From Dokdonella sp. (GTDB lineage Bacteria > Pseudomonadota > Gammaproteobacteria > Xanthomonadales > Rhodanobacteraceae): a stretch of 8,242 nucleotides of DNA. The position numbers and the translations under genes were made by a program. Location of the stretch: NCBI GenBank assembly GCA_030150315.1, contig JASLGB010000155.1:1-8242 (forward strand), read 5' to 3'. Shown here piece after piece: positions 1 through 5,426 of this stretch. Position 1 is the stretch's first letter; every line of letters starts with the position of its first letter. The notes beneath the pieces are model-generated. The model did no database searches. It was not told the DNA's origin and worked only from the letters and a program-made list of their open reading frames with translations.

Positions 1-2
1 CC

Positions 3-623
3 GACTTCGAGATCGTCTTCGTGGACGACTCCAGCAAGGACGGTTCGCTGGGCGTGCTGACGCGGGCGAAGGCGGACTATCCGGAGTTGCGCGTGCTGCG
101 GCATTTGTCGCAGAGCGGGCAGAGCACGGCGATCCGCAACGGCGTGAAGGCGGCGCGCGGTGCGTGGATCGCCACGCTGGACGGAGACGGCCAGAACGAT
201 CCGGCCGACATTCCGAAGTTGTTGGCGATGCGTGACGAGTCGCCGGCGGCGATCAAGCTGTTCGCCGGTTGGCGCGTGAACCGGCAGGACTCGGGCAGCA
301 AGCGCTGGGCATCGAAGTGGGCCAACGCGATTCGCGCGCGCCTGCTGCGCGACGACACGCCCGATACTGGTTGCGGCATCAAGCTGTTCGAGCGCGAGGC
401 GTTTCTGGATCTGCCGTACTTCGACCACATGCATCGATATCTGCCGGCGCTGATGCAGCGCGCCGGCTGGCAGGTGAAGTCGGTACCGGTGAACCATCGC
501 GCGCGCGGCGCCGGTGTATCGAAGTACAACAACCTCAATCGCGCCCTGGTCGGCATTGCCGACCTGCGCGGTGTCGGCTGGCTGATCAAGCGCGCCAAAC
601 GCACCGCCACCGAGGAGCTCTGA
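3..623 (+). CDS. Glycosyltransferase family 2, DPM1/ArnC-like (5' partial)
   Basis: This is the 3' part of a GT-A fold family-2 glycosyltransferase of the kind that moves a sugar from a nucleotide or polyprenyl-phosphate donor at the inner face of the cytoplasmic membrane. The frame is open from base 3. Residues 1-15 of the visible part hold the end of the first beta strand and a VDDSSKDGS motif (nucleotide binding). LDGDGQND at residues 59-66 is the DxD-type metal/nucleotide site. TGCGIKLFERE (near 122-132), HRYLPALMQRAGW (near 144-156) and the VNHRARGAGVSKYN stretch (near 163-176) match the order seen in dolichol/undecaprenyl-phosphate sugar transferases. About 40 N-terminal residues are probably missing. 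Unlike GtrB or ArnC, no hydrophobic membrane helices follow the catalytic domain: the protein ends in a basic, soluble tail (LIKRAKRTATEEL). The acceptor and donor cannot be read from sequence. The family call is firm; the substrate is unknown. Confidence 0.88.
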   Translation, partial: DFEIVFVDDSSKDGSLGVLTRAKADYPELRVLRHLSQSGQSTAIRNGVKAARGAWIATLDGDGQNDPADIPKLLAMRDESPAAIKLFAGWRVNRQDSGSKRWASKWANAIRARLLRDDTPDTGCGIKLFEREAFLDLPYFDHMHRYLPALMQRAGWQVKSVPVNHRARGAGVSKYNNLNRALVGIADLRGVGWLIKRAKRTATEEL

Positions 624-646
624 CCCGCTCCGGCAAGGCGGCGGCG

Positions 647-661
647 CAGGGCCGCGCCCTG
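647..661 (+). repeat. Short inverted repeat after the glycosyltransferase
   Basis: CAGGGC-CGC-GCCCTG, 6-bp perfect arms with a 3-nt loop, starting 24 nt after the glycosyltransferase stop. No run of T follows, so it is at best a weak or non-canonical transcription terminator. Short G+C-rich inverted repeats also arise by chance in this base composition. Confidence 0.35.
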
Positions 662-675
662 TTGCTGCGGCGGGC

Positions 676-699
676 CGAACCCGGAAAAGGCCCGGTTCG
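676..699 (+). repeat. Imperfect hairpin upstream of the rpmB promoter
   Basis: CGAACC (676-681) pairs with GGTTCG (694-699). After one C-C mismatch, GG (683-684) pairs with CC (691-692), closing an AAAAGG loop. It lies between the glycosyltransferase stop and the -35 element at 712. It has no T tract, and whether it ends upstream transcription is unknown. Confidence 0.3.
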
Positions 700-711
700 C
701 GCCGGCGCCAC

Positions 712-740
712 TTGCCGCAAGCCCATGATTCGGCTATAAA
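712..740 (+). promoter_or_regulatory. Sigma70-type promoter for rpmB-rpmG
   Basis: TTGCCG (712-717) and TATAAA (735-740) are separated by exactly 17 bp, close to the housekeeping consensus TTGACA-N17-TATAAT and fitting for ribosomal protein genes. The stretch just downstream of the -10 (AGCGCGGCTCC) is G+C-rich, as in many growth-rate-controlled promoters. Transcription would start near 746-748, giving a leader of about 160 nt before rpmB. The hexamers are seen directly; promoter activity is inferred. Confidence 0.7.
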
Positions 741-886
741 GCGCGGCTCCCTGCGATATCCATGGCCCTTGCGGGCGCGCGGAACCGGTCATGCGGTCCG
801 TCCGTGTCGGGTATCGATCGGGGTTTCCAGCACCGCATGGCGCACCGTCGCCGCTGGGCCGCCACCGTCCTGGCCAAGGGCGGAAA

Positions 887-904
887 CGAACTTCGAGAGG
901 TTCG
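887..904 (+). promoter_or_regulatory. Hairpin over the rpmB ribosome binding site
   Basis: CGAACT (887-892) can pair with GGTTCG (899-904), with one T-G wobble, around a TCGAGA loop. The Shine-Dalgarno stretch GAGAGG (895-900) lies in the loop and 3' arm, and the start codon begins two bases after the stem. In the leader RNA this could limit ribosome access. The pairing is visible in the sequence; a regulatory role is inference. Confidence 0.4.
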
Positions 905-905
905 C

Positions 906-1142
906 ATGTCCAAGATTTGCCAAGTCACCGGAAAGAGTTTCCAGTCCGGCAACAACCGTTCGCACGCCAACAACAAGACGCGCCGCCGCTGGCTGCCGAA
1001 CCTCCACGAGCGCCGCTTCTGGGTGCCGAGCGAGAAGCGCTGGGTTTCGCTGCGCGTTTCCAGCCACGGCCTTCGCACCATCGACAAGAAGGGCATCGAA
1101 GTCGTACTCGCCGAGCTGCGCAAGCGCGGCGAAAAGATCTGA
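906..1142 (+). CDS. rpmB: 50S ribosomal protein L28
   Basis: A 78-residue basic protein, the normal length for bacterial L28, a component of the large ribosomal subunit. The start MSKICQVTGK, then SHANNKTRRRWLPNLHERRF (residues 19-38), and the C-terminal DKKGIEVVLAELRKRGEK are the family hallmarks. The single Cys5 is part of the common CQVTGK start rather than a zinc motif. The frame stays open upstream to an in-frame ATG at 762, but the family start, the GAGAGG ribosome binding site at 895-900 and the normal length all fix the start at 906. It is followed after 18 nt by rpmG, the usual proteobacterial order, and the two are almost certainly co-transcribed from the promoter at 712-740. Confidence 0.98.
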   Translation: MSKICQVTGKSFQSGNNRSHANNKTRRRWLPNLHERRFWVPSEKRWVSLRVSSHGLRTIDKKGIEVVLAELRKRGEKI

Positions 1143-1160
1143 GTCGAGGAGAACTGAACC

Positions 1161-1325
1161 ATGGCAAGCAAGCGTGACAAGATCCGTCTGATCTCCTCGG
1201 CCGGCACCGGCCACTTCTACACCACGGACAAGAACAAGAAGAACACGCCGGAAAAGATGGAGGTCAAGAAGTACGACCCCGTCGTCCGCAAGCACGTGAT
1301 GTACAAGGAAGGCAAGATCAAGTGA
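1161..1325 (+). CDS. rpmG: 50S ribosomal protein L33
   Basis: A 54-residue large-subunit protein. It begins MASKRDKIRLISSAGTGHFY and continues with YTTDKNKKNTPEKMEVKKYD and the C-terminal VVRKHVMYKEGKIK, matching Gram-negative L33 (55 residues in E. coli) along its whole length. It has no cysteine, so it is the zinc-independent (C-minus) form. The start is fixed by homology and by GAGGAG at 1146-1151, 9 nt before the ATG. It is the second gene of the rpmB-rpmG operon and is followed 59 nt later by an intrinsic terminator. Confidence 0.98.
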   Translation: MASKRDKIRLISSAGTGHFYTTDKNKKNTPEKMEVKKYDPVVRKHVMYKEGKIK

Positions 1326-1384
1326 GGTCGTTCTGACCTTGCGGCGCGCCGCGGCAACCGCTGCGGTAAGCGATCCGGCTTCGG

Positions 1385-1415
1385 AAAACCCGCCCTGGTG
1401 GCGGGTTTTTCTTTT
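1385..1415 (+). terminator. Intrinsic terminator of rpmB-rpmG
   Basis: AAAACCCGCC (1385-1394) and GGCGGGTTTT (1400-1409) form a perfect 10-bp stem with a CTGGT loop. The stem is followed by a T-rich tract (TTTTTCTTTT, 1406-1415). This is a canonical Rho-independent terminator and the clearest one in the window. Confidence 0.93.
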
Positions 1416-1608
1416 GCGGCCGCCGCAAACGCCGGACCGCCGAGCGAGCGCATGCCGCGTCGGCTGCGGCGGCTGTTGCGGTGACTGTTCGCGCAGCGGT
1501 TCGGGCCATGCCTGCGGCCGGCGCGGCCGACCGGCGCGACGACGCGTGGATGGCTGCGCATGGCGTCGGTGTCGTTCTCCCCGACTGCGTGCGTGAACCG
1601 ATTCGGCT

Positions 1609-1630
1609 CGGCGGCGAGGCTTCGCCGCCG
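1609..1630. repeat. Perfect 9-bp inverted repeat in the gap
   Basis: CGGCGGCGA (1609-1617) and TCGCCGCCG (1622-1630) are exact reverse complements around a GGCT loop. No T run follows. It may be an extragenic palindrome, or chance in G+C-rich DNA. Confidence 0.45.
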
Positions 1631-1729
1631 GCATCGAGAACCGCGCACGGAGGATTCCGGGCGCCCCCGGTGGATCGGCCTTGTGCGGTTCGGTCTCGGC
1701 CAGAGGCGTCTGCAACCGCGCGCTGCCGC

Positions 1730-1759
1730 TGGTGGGATCGATGTTGGCGGGATCGATGT
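1730..1759. repeat. Two tandem 15-bp units
   Basis: TGGTGGGATCGATGT (1730-1744) is followed at once by TGGCGGGATCGATGT (1745-1759), 14 of 15 bases identical. Each unit contains the palindrome ATCGAT. It lies about 135 nt upstream of the GGT-like gene. Either a replication-slippage duplication or a pair of binding sites would explain it. Confidence 0.6.
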
Positions 1760-1865
1760 GATACCGGGCGCACGCAGGGCCGGCTGGCGGCCGCATGCTT
1801 GCGACGCCGCGAGCGGAAGTTGCGGTTGCCATCCGGTGCGGGCAAGACGCGCACGCCACTCGTCG

Positions 1866-1871
1866 TATGCT
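1866..1871 (+). promoter_or_regulatory. Possible -10 element before the GGT-like gene
   Basis: TATGCT lies 24 nt before the ATG and resembles a sigma70 -10 hexamer. No good -35 lies 16-18 bp upstream (CAAGAC at 1843-1848 is poor). It is weak support, offered because a promoter is needed after the strong terminator at 1385-1415. Confidence 0.28.
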
Positions 1872-1895
1872 GCGCGTTTCCGCCCGGGAATTGCC

Positions 1896-3590
1896 ATGAC
1901 ACGCCTCGCCTTCGCGCTGCTCGCCGCGCTCGCCGCCGTTTCCGTGCAGGCGGGCGATCGCATCACCGGCCAATCGTTCGCCACGCGCTCGGAAGTGATC
2001 GCGCGTAACGGAATGGTTGCGACCTCGCATCCGCTGGCGACGCAGGTTGGTGTCGACGTGCTCAAGGCCGGCGGCAATGCGGTCGATGCCGCGATTGCGG
2101 CGAACGCGGCGCTGGGCTTGATGGAGCCGACCGGCAACGGCATCGGGGGCGACCTGTTCGCGATCGTCTGGGACGCCAAGACGAAAAAACTGTATGGCTA
2201 CAACGGTTCCGGGCGCTCGCCGAAATCGCTGACGCTGGAGTGGTTCCGGAAACACGACTACACGGCCATTCCGCCGACCGGGCCGCTGCCGGTCAGCGTG
2301 CCGGGCGCGGTGGATGGCTGGTACGCGCTGCACCAGCGTTTCGGCAAGCTGCCGATGAAGCGCGTGCTGAAGCCGGCGATCGACTACGCGCGCGACGGTT
2401 TTCCGGTGACCGAACTGATTGCTCACTACTGGGCGCTGTCGGTGCCCAGGCTCGGCAAGCATCCGGGTTTCACCGAGCAGTTCACCAAAGACGGCGAGGC
2501 GCCGGCGAAGGGCGAGGTGTGGAGAAACCCGAACCTGGCGAGCACGCTGCAGGCGATCGCCGACGGCGGCCGCGACGCGTTCTACAAGGGCCGCATTGCG
2601 CACGTGATCGCCGATTTCATGCAGGCCAACGACGGTTTCCTGTCCTACGAGGATCTGGCCACGCACACGGGCGAATGGGTCGATCCGATCTCGACCAATT
2701 ACCGCGGCATCGACGTATGGGAGCTGCCGCCGAACGGCCAGGGCCTGGCCGCGCTGCAGATGCTGAACATCCTCGAAGGGTACGACTTCTCGAAGATTCC
2801 GTTCGGCAGCGTCGAGCACGTGCACCTGTTCGTCGAGGCGAAGAAGCTGGCGTTCGAGGACCGCGCGAAGTTCTACGCTGATCCCGCGTTCGCCAAGGCG
2901 CCGATCGAGCGCCTGCTGTCCAAGGATTACGCCGCCGAGCGGCGCGCGCTGATTTCCGGCAAGGCGATGAAGGCGGTCGAGCCGGGCACGCACAAGCTCG
3001 ATGGCGACACGATCTACCTGACCACGGCGGACAAGGACGGCAACATGGTCTCGCTGATCCAGTCCAACTACCGCGGCATGGGCTCGGGCATGGCGCCGCC
3101 GGGGCTCGGATTCATCCTGCAGGATCGCGGCGAGATGTTCGTGCTGAAGGAAGGCCACGCCAACACCTACGCGCCCGGCAAGCGGCCGTTCCACACCATC
3201 ATTCCGGCGTTCGCGACCCGGAACGGCGAGCCGTGGCTGAGTTTCGGCCTGATGGGCGGCGACATGCAGCCGCAGGGCCATGTCGAGATCATCATGAACC
3301 TGGTCGACTTCGGCATGAACCTGCAAGAGGCCGGCGACGCGCCGCGCATCCAGCACGAGGGCTCGACCTCGCCGGAAGCGCAGGCCAAGCCGATGACCGA
3401 CGGTGGCTGGATCGACCTTGAATCGGGGTTTTCCTACGACACCGTGCGTGGCCTGATGCAGAAGGGGCATGCCGTGCGCTACGCCGATGGCCCCTATGGC
3501 GGCTATCAGGCGATCGCGCGCGATGCGTTCAACGGCACCCTGATCGGCGCCAGCGAAAGCCGCAAGGACGGCCACGCCGCCGGCTATTGA
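1896..3590 (+). CDS. Secreted gamma-glutamyltransferase-family enzyme (YwrD-like clade)
   Basis: A 564-residue N-terminal-nucleophile hydrolase precursor of the gamma-glutamyltranspeptidase family (ggt/ywrD type). Enzymes of this family cleave or transfer the gamma-glutamyl group of glutathione and related amides. Residues 1-19 form a signal peptide ending VQA, so the mature enzyme is periplasmic. Seen in order: MVATSHPLAT (40-49), AGGNAVDAAIAAN (58-70), PTGNGIGGDLF (78-88), SGRSP with Arg107 (substrate carboxylate binding in known members), then DTIYLTTADKDGN (371-383). Thr372 is the expected self-cleavage residue and nucleophile, giving a small subunit of 193 residues. GLMGGDMQPQGH (451-462) supplies the oxyanion glycines. 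The DTIY-type cleavage site and the GSGMAPPGLGF and LQDRG stretches resemble the YwrD branch rather than classical E. coli Ggt, so glutathione may not be the true substrate. ATG 1896 is chosen for the signal peptide; the ribosome binding site (GGGA, 1886-1889) is weak. Confidence 0.93.
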   Translation: MTRLAFALLAALAAVSVQAGDRITGQSFATRSEVIARNGMVATSHPLATQVGVDVLKAGGNAVDAAIAANAALGLMEPTGNGIGGDLFAIVWDAKTKKLYGYNGSGRSPKSLTLEWFRKHDYTAIPPTGPLPVSVPGAVDGWYALHQRFGKLPMKRVLKPAIDYARDGFPVTELIAHYWALSVPRLGKHPGFTEQFTKDGEAPAKGEVWRNPNLASTLQAIADGGRDAFYKGRIAHVIADFMQANDGFLSYEDLATHTGEWVDPISTNYRGIDVWELPPNGQGLAALQMLNILEGYDFSKIPFGSVEHVHLFVEAKKLAFEDRAKFYADPAFAKAPIERLLSKDYAAERRALISGKAMKAVEPGTHKLDGDTIYLTTADKDGNMVSLIQSNYRGMGSGMAPPGLGFILQDRGEMFVLKEGHANTYAPGKRPFHTIIPAFATRNGEPWLSFGLMGGDMQPQGHVEIIMNLVDFGMNLQEAGDAPRIQHEGSTSPEAQAKPMTDGGWIDLESGFSYDTVRGLMQKGHAVRYADGPYGGYQAIARDAFNGTLIGASESRKDGHAAGY

Positions 3591-3623
3591 GTTACGGTGA
3601 CGGCGAACCGGAACGGAGCTGAC

Positions 3624-4613
3624 ATGAAGGTATTCGCCTGGATCTTCGTCTCGCTCACCACGTGTGTTGCGGTCGTCCCCGTTTTCGCCGGCAATGACGC
3701 ACAGGCGGCGGAACGCTGGGAGGTCGCGCAGTCGCGCCTGTTCGAGGAACTTGAATCCAGCCCGATCCCGCGCGACCGGGCGTTGGCGGCCAGCGCGCAA
3801 GCGAGGCGGGGCGATGCCGATTCGTCGGCGGATCTGGCGCAAGCCGCGGCCGCCGCCCCTGACGATGCGCTGGTGCAATGGCTTGCCGCCGTGCACGGCG
3901 GGAAGACGACCACGACGGACACGGCCATCGTGGCGCTGGTACGGCTCGAACCGGACAACGGAGCGACGTGGCTGCTGGCCAGCCGCGCCGCCGCGCTGCG
4001 CGCGGACGCGGCCGGACTCGATGTGGCGCTGGCCGGTTTCGCCGCCAGCACACGCTTCGACGATCACTACGCCGGCCTGCTGCATGCCTGGCTGGACGCG
4101 CTGCGACGCCATCCGTCGACTCCGACCGCGTGCGACACCGTTGCCGCGTGCGATCGCCGCCAGTCGGATTTTCTGGTCGCGACGGCTTGGACCGTCGCTA
4201 GCGTGTTCCCGTCTGCGCAGCCGCTGCTTGAAGTTTGCACAGGCGCGGCCGTGGGCTCCACACGTCGCCAGCAGTGCGAGGCCGGCGGTCGCAGCATGCT
4301 CAGCAACGCGCCCACGTTGCTGTCTGCGACGATCGGATATGCCCTGCTCGACCGCATCGGCGCCCTCACTGCGGCAGACGAGGAATTGCGCCGTCGACAT
4401 GACTGGCTCTCGCACGTGCTGGCGCCCGTCCATCGCGACATGCAGCCCGGAAGCGCGGACTTCACCGCCATGGCGGCCGACTGGGCGCGGCTGGACAGCG
4501 AAATCGAAGTCATGCGGCGCATGGCCCAGCGTGCCGGCAAGCCCTTGCTGCCGCCGGACGACTGGACCAGCCCGCGCCAGCGCGCGCGGGCGAACGCCGC
4601 CACGGACGGCTGA
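3624..4613 (+). CDS. Secreted alpha-helical protein of unknown function
   Basis: I do not recognise this 329-residue protein. Residues 1-22 form a signal peptide (basic start, hydrophobic core, VFA cleavage site), so it is exported. The mature part is rich in Ala, Leu, Arg and Asp. It reads as a run of amphipathic helices, for example DSSADLAQAAAAAPDDALVQ (67-86), EPDNGATWLLASRAAALRAD (109-128) and FDDHYAGLLHAWLDALRR (145-162), a pattern like TPR/Sel1-type solenoids but without a clear repeat consensus. Four cysteines (170, 176, 205, 218) could form two disulfides in the periplasm. The C-terminus is charged (DSEIEVMRRMAQRAG, then a basic tail). The start at 3624 has GGAG at 3615-3618 and makes the signal peptide; an in-frame GTG at 3597 is less likely. 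It begins 33 nt after the GGT-like gene and is probably co-transcribed with it. Confidence 0.82.
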   Translation: MKVFAWIFVSLTTCVAVVPVFAGNDAQAAERWEVAQSRLFEELESSPIPRDRALAASAQARRGDADSSADLAQAAAAAPDDALVQWLAAVHGGKTTTTDTAIVALVRLEPDNGATWLLASRAAALRADAAGLDVALAGFAASTRFDDHYAGLLHAWLDALRRHPSTPTACDTVAACDRRQSDFLVATAWTVASVFPSAQPLLEVCTGAAVGSTRRQQCEAGGRSMLSNAPTLLSATIGYALLDRIGALTAADEELRRRHDWLSHVLAPVHRDMQPGSADFTAMAADWARLDSEIEVMRRMAQRAGKPLLPPDDWTSPRQRARANAATDG

Positions 4614-4643
4614 TTTCACCGTCGCGGCCACGCGGTGTACGCT
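4614..4643 (+). promoter_or_regulatory. Weak promoter candidate before the ParA gene
   Basis: TTTCAC (4614-4619) and TACGCT (4638-4643) are 18 bp apart, just after the stop of the upstream gene and 31 nt before the ParA start. Both hexamers are partial matches to the sigma70 consensus. Read-through from the upstream gene is an equally good explanation for ParA expression. Confidence 0.25.
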
Positions 4644-4674
4644 TTCGCGCATCCTGCATGCAGCGGAGGCGACG

Positions 4675-5310
4675 ATGCTGAAGGTTCTGGTAGCCAGCTC
4701 CAAAGGCGGCGCCGGCAAGAGCACGCTGGCCACCAACCTTGCCGGCTACTACTCGGTCGGCGGCAACAACACCGTTCTGGTCGATGCCGATCGACAAGGC
4801 TCCGGCTTGGCGTGGTGCAAAAAGCGCGCGCAGCAGGAACATGCCGTGCTCGGCCTTCCCGGCACGCGGCGCGACTGGCCGCGCCAGCTGCCCGGGGATG
4901 CCGATCGCGTGGTGGTCGACTCGCCTGCCGGCATCACCGCGGCCGAGGTGGAGCGCCTTCTCGACACGGTTCACGCCGTGCTCGTGCCGATCCTGCCATC
5001 GGCCATCGACCTGGAAGCGACCGAGCCGTTCCTGCGCGAGCTGGCGGCGCTCGATCGCATCCGCGGCGGCAAGGTTGCGGTCGGCCTTGTCGCCAACCGG
5101 CTCAAGCCGTGGACCCATGCCTCGCAGCTGGCGGTCGAGGAAATGCGCCGGTTTCCGTTCCCGCTGGTGGCCCGGCTGCGCGATACGCAGGGCTATGTGC
5201 TGGCCAATGCGCTGGGCAAGAGCCTGTTCGACTACCACTCCGAAATCGTGCGCTCGCATCAGCACGACTGGCGCGGCCTGTTCCGCTGGCTGCGCAAGCA
5301 CGCTGAATGA
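4675..5310 (+). CDS. Orphan ParA-family ATPase
   Basis: A 211-residue cytosolic P-loop ATPase of the ParA/MinD superfamily; such proteins form ATP-dependent dimers that position DNA, protein clusters or other cargo. KGGAGKST (residues 10-17) is the deviant Walker A box with both the signature lysine (Lys10) and the P-loop lysine (Lys15). VLVDADRQGS (34-43) is the switch I/Walker A' region, and VVVDSPAG (79-86) the Walker B/switch II. LPSAIDLEA (107-115) and VGLVANRLKP (136-145) complete the core. It is a single compact domain with no N-terminal DNA-binding helix-turn-helix, as in small chromosomal or cargo-positioning ParAs. No ParB or parS-like partner is visible, and both neighbours are exported proteins. 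The ribosome binding site GGAGG (4665-4669) fixes the start. It could equally be a VirC1-like or MipZ-like relative; the cargo is unknown. Confidence 0.92.
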   Translation: MLKVLVASSKGGAGKSTLATNLAGYYSVGGNNTVLVDADRQGSGLAWCKKRAQQEHAVLGLPGTRRDWPRQLPGDADRVVVDSPAGITAAEVERLLDTVHAVLVPILPSAIDLEATEPFLRELAALDRIRGGKVAVGLVANRLKPWTHASQLAVEEMRRFPFPLVARLRDTQGYVLANALGKSLFDYHSEIVRSHQHDWRGLFRWLRKHAE

Positions 5311-5426
5311 AAACCGCATGTTTGCGCGGGTTTGCGTGATCTTTGCACGTTCCGGCCGAACCACGTTCGCGCTTGGCGATCCATGGATGTGCGGTCGATG
5401 TGGCCGCGGCATCCGAGGTTCAGACC
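5311..5426. other. Gap between ParA and EF-hand genes
   Basis: 116 nt without a gene. A bulged hairpin follows the parA stop at once: AAACCGC (5312-5318) can pair with the GCGGGTTT ending at 5333, but no T tract follows. CACGTTC occurs twice (5346-5352 and 5362-5368), and CGAAC (5357-5361) can pair with GTTCG (5365-5369). ATCCATGGAT (5379-5388) is a perfect 10-bp palindrome. No convincing sigma70 promoter is visible. Confidence 0.4.

Larger units (their letters stand above)
1416..1895. other. 480-nt gap without a recognisable gene
   Basis: Between the rpmG terminator and the signal peptide of the next gene I see no coding sequence I can support. Frames stay open on both strands, but their translations are Arg-, Pro- and Ala-rich with no domain, which is expected of G+C-rich non-coding DNA. 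The frame of the downstream enzyme is also open back to 1560, but that part looks nothing like protein. The gap holds a 9-bp hairpin at 1609-1630 and a 15-bp tandem duplication at 1730-1759. The downstream promoter must lie near its right end. A small RNA or leader RNA cannot be excluded. Confidence 0.6.

Noticed and set aside
762..905. An in-frame upstream start for rpmB at 762
   Set aside because: L28 normally starts at MS(K/R)xCQVTGK, which is at 906 with its own ribosome binding site. ATG 762 lies just after the predicted transcription start with no ribosome binding site.
1341..1352. GCGGCGCGCCGC, a 12-bp palindrome after rpmG
   Set aside because: Short CG-only palindromes are common at this base composition; the real terminator stem is 33 nt further on.
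1560..1895. An N-terminal extension of the GGT-like protein starting at 1560
   Set aside because: The extension is Arg-rich and unlike any protein segment, while ATG 1896 begins a proper signal peptide that an extension would bury.
1318..1902. A possible minus-strand gene filling the gap before the GGT-like gene
   Set aside because: The frame crosses the rpmB-rpmG terminator, has no recognisable domain or ribosome binding site, and is Pro/Arg-rich as expected for non-coding G+C-rich DNA.
789..4736. A 1315-codon open frame on the minus strand across rpmB, rpmG, the GGT-like gene and the unknown secreted gene
   Set aside because: It is antisense to four well-supported genes, its translation is Arg/Ala/Gly/His-rich with no domain, and long antisense open frames are routine where third codon positions are nearly all G or C.
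5346..5369. Repeated CACGTTC with an intervening complementary CGAAC, resembling alternative hairpins (attenuator or operator)
   Set aside because: The stems are only 5 bp with a 3-nt loop, no T tract or leader peptide accompanies them, and the arrangement could be chance.
4675..5426. A plasmid partition locus or replication origin around parA
   Set aside because: There is no ParB, no iterated parS-like site, no replication protein or DnaA-box cluster, and the surroundings are ordinary chromosomal genes.
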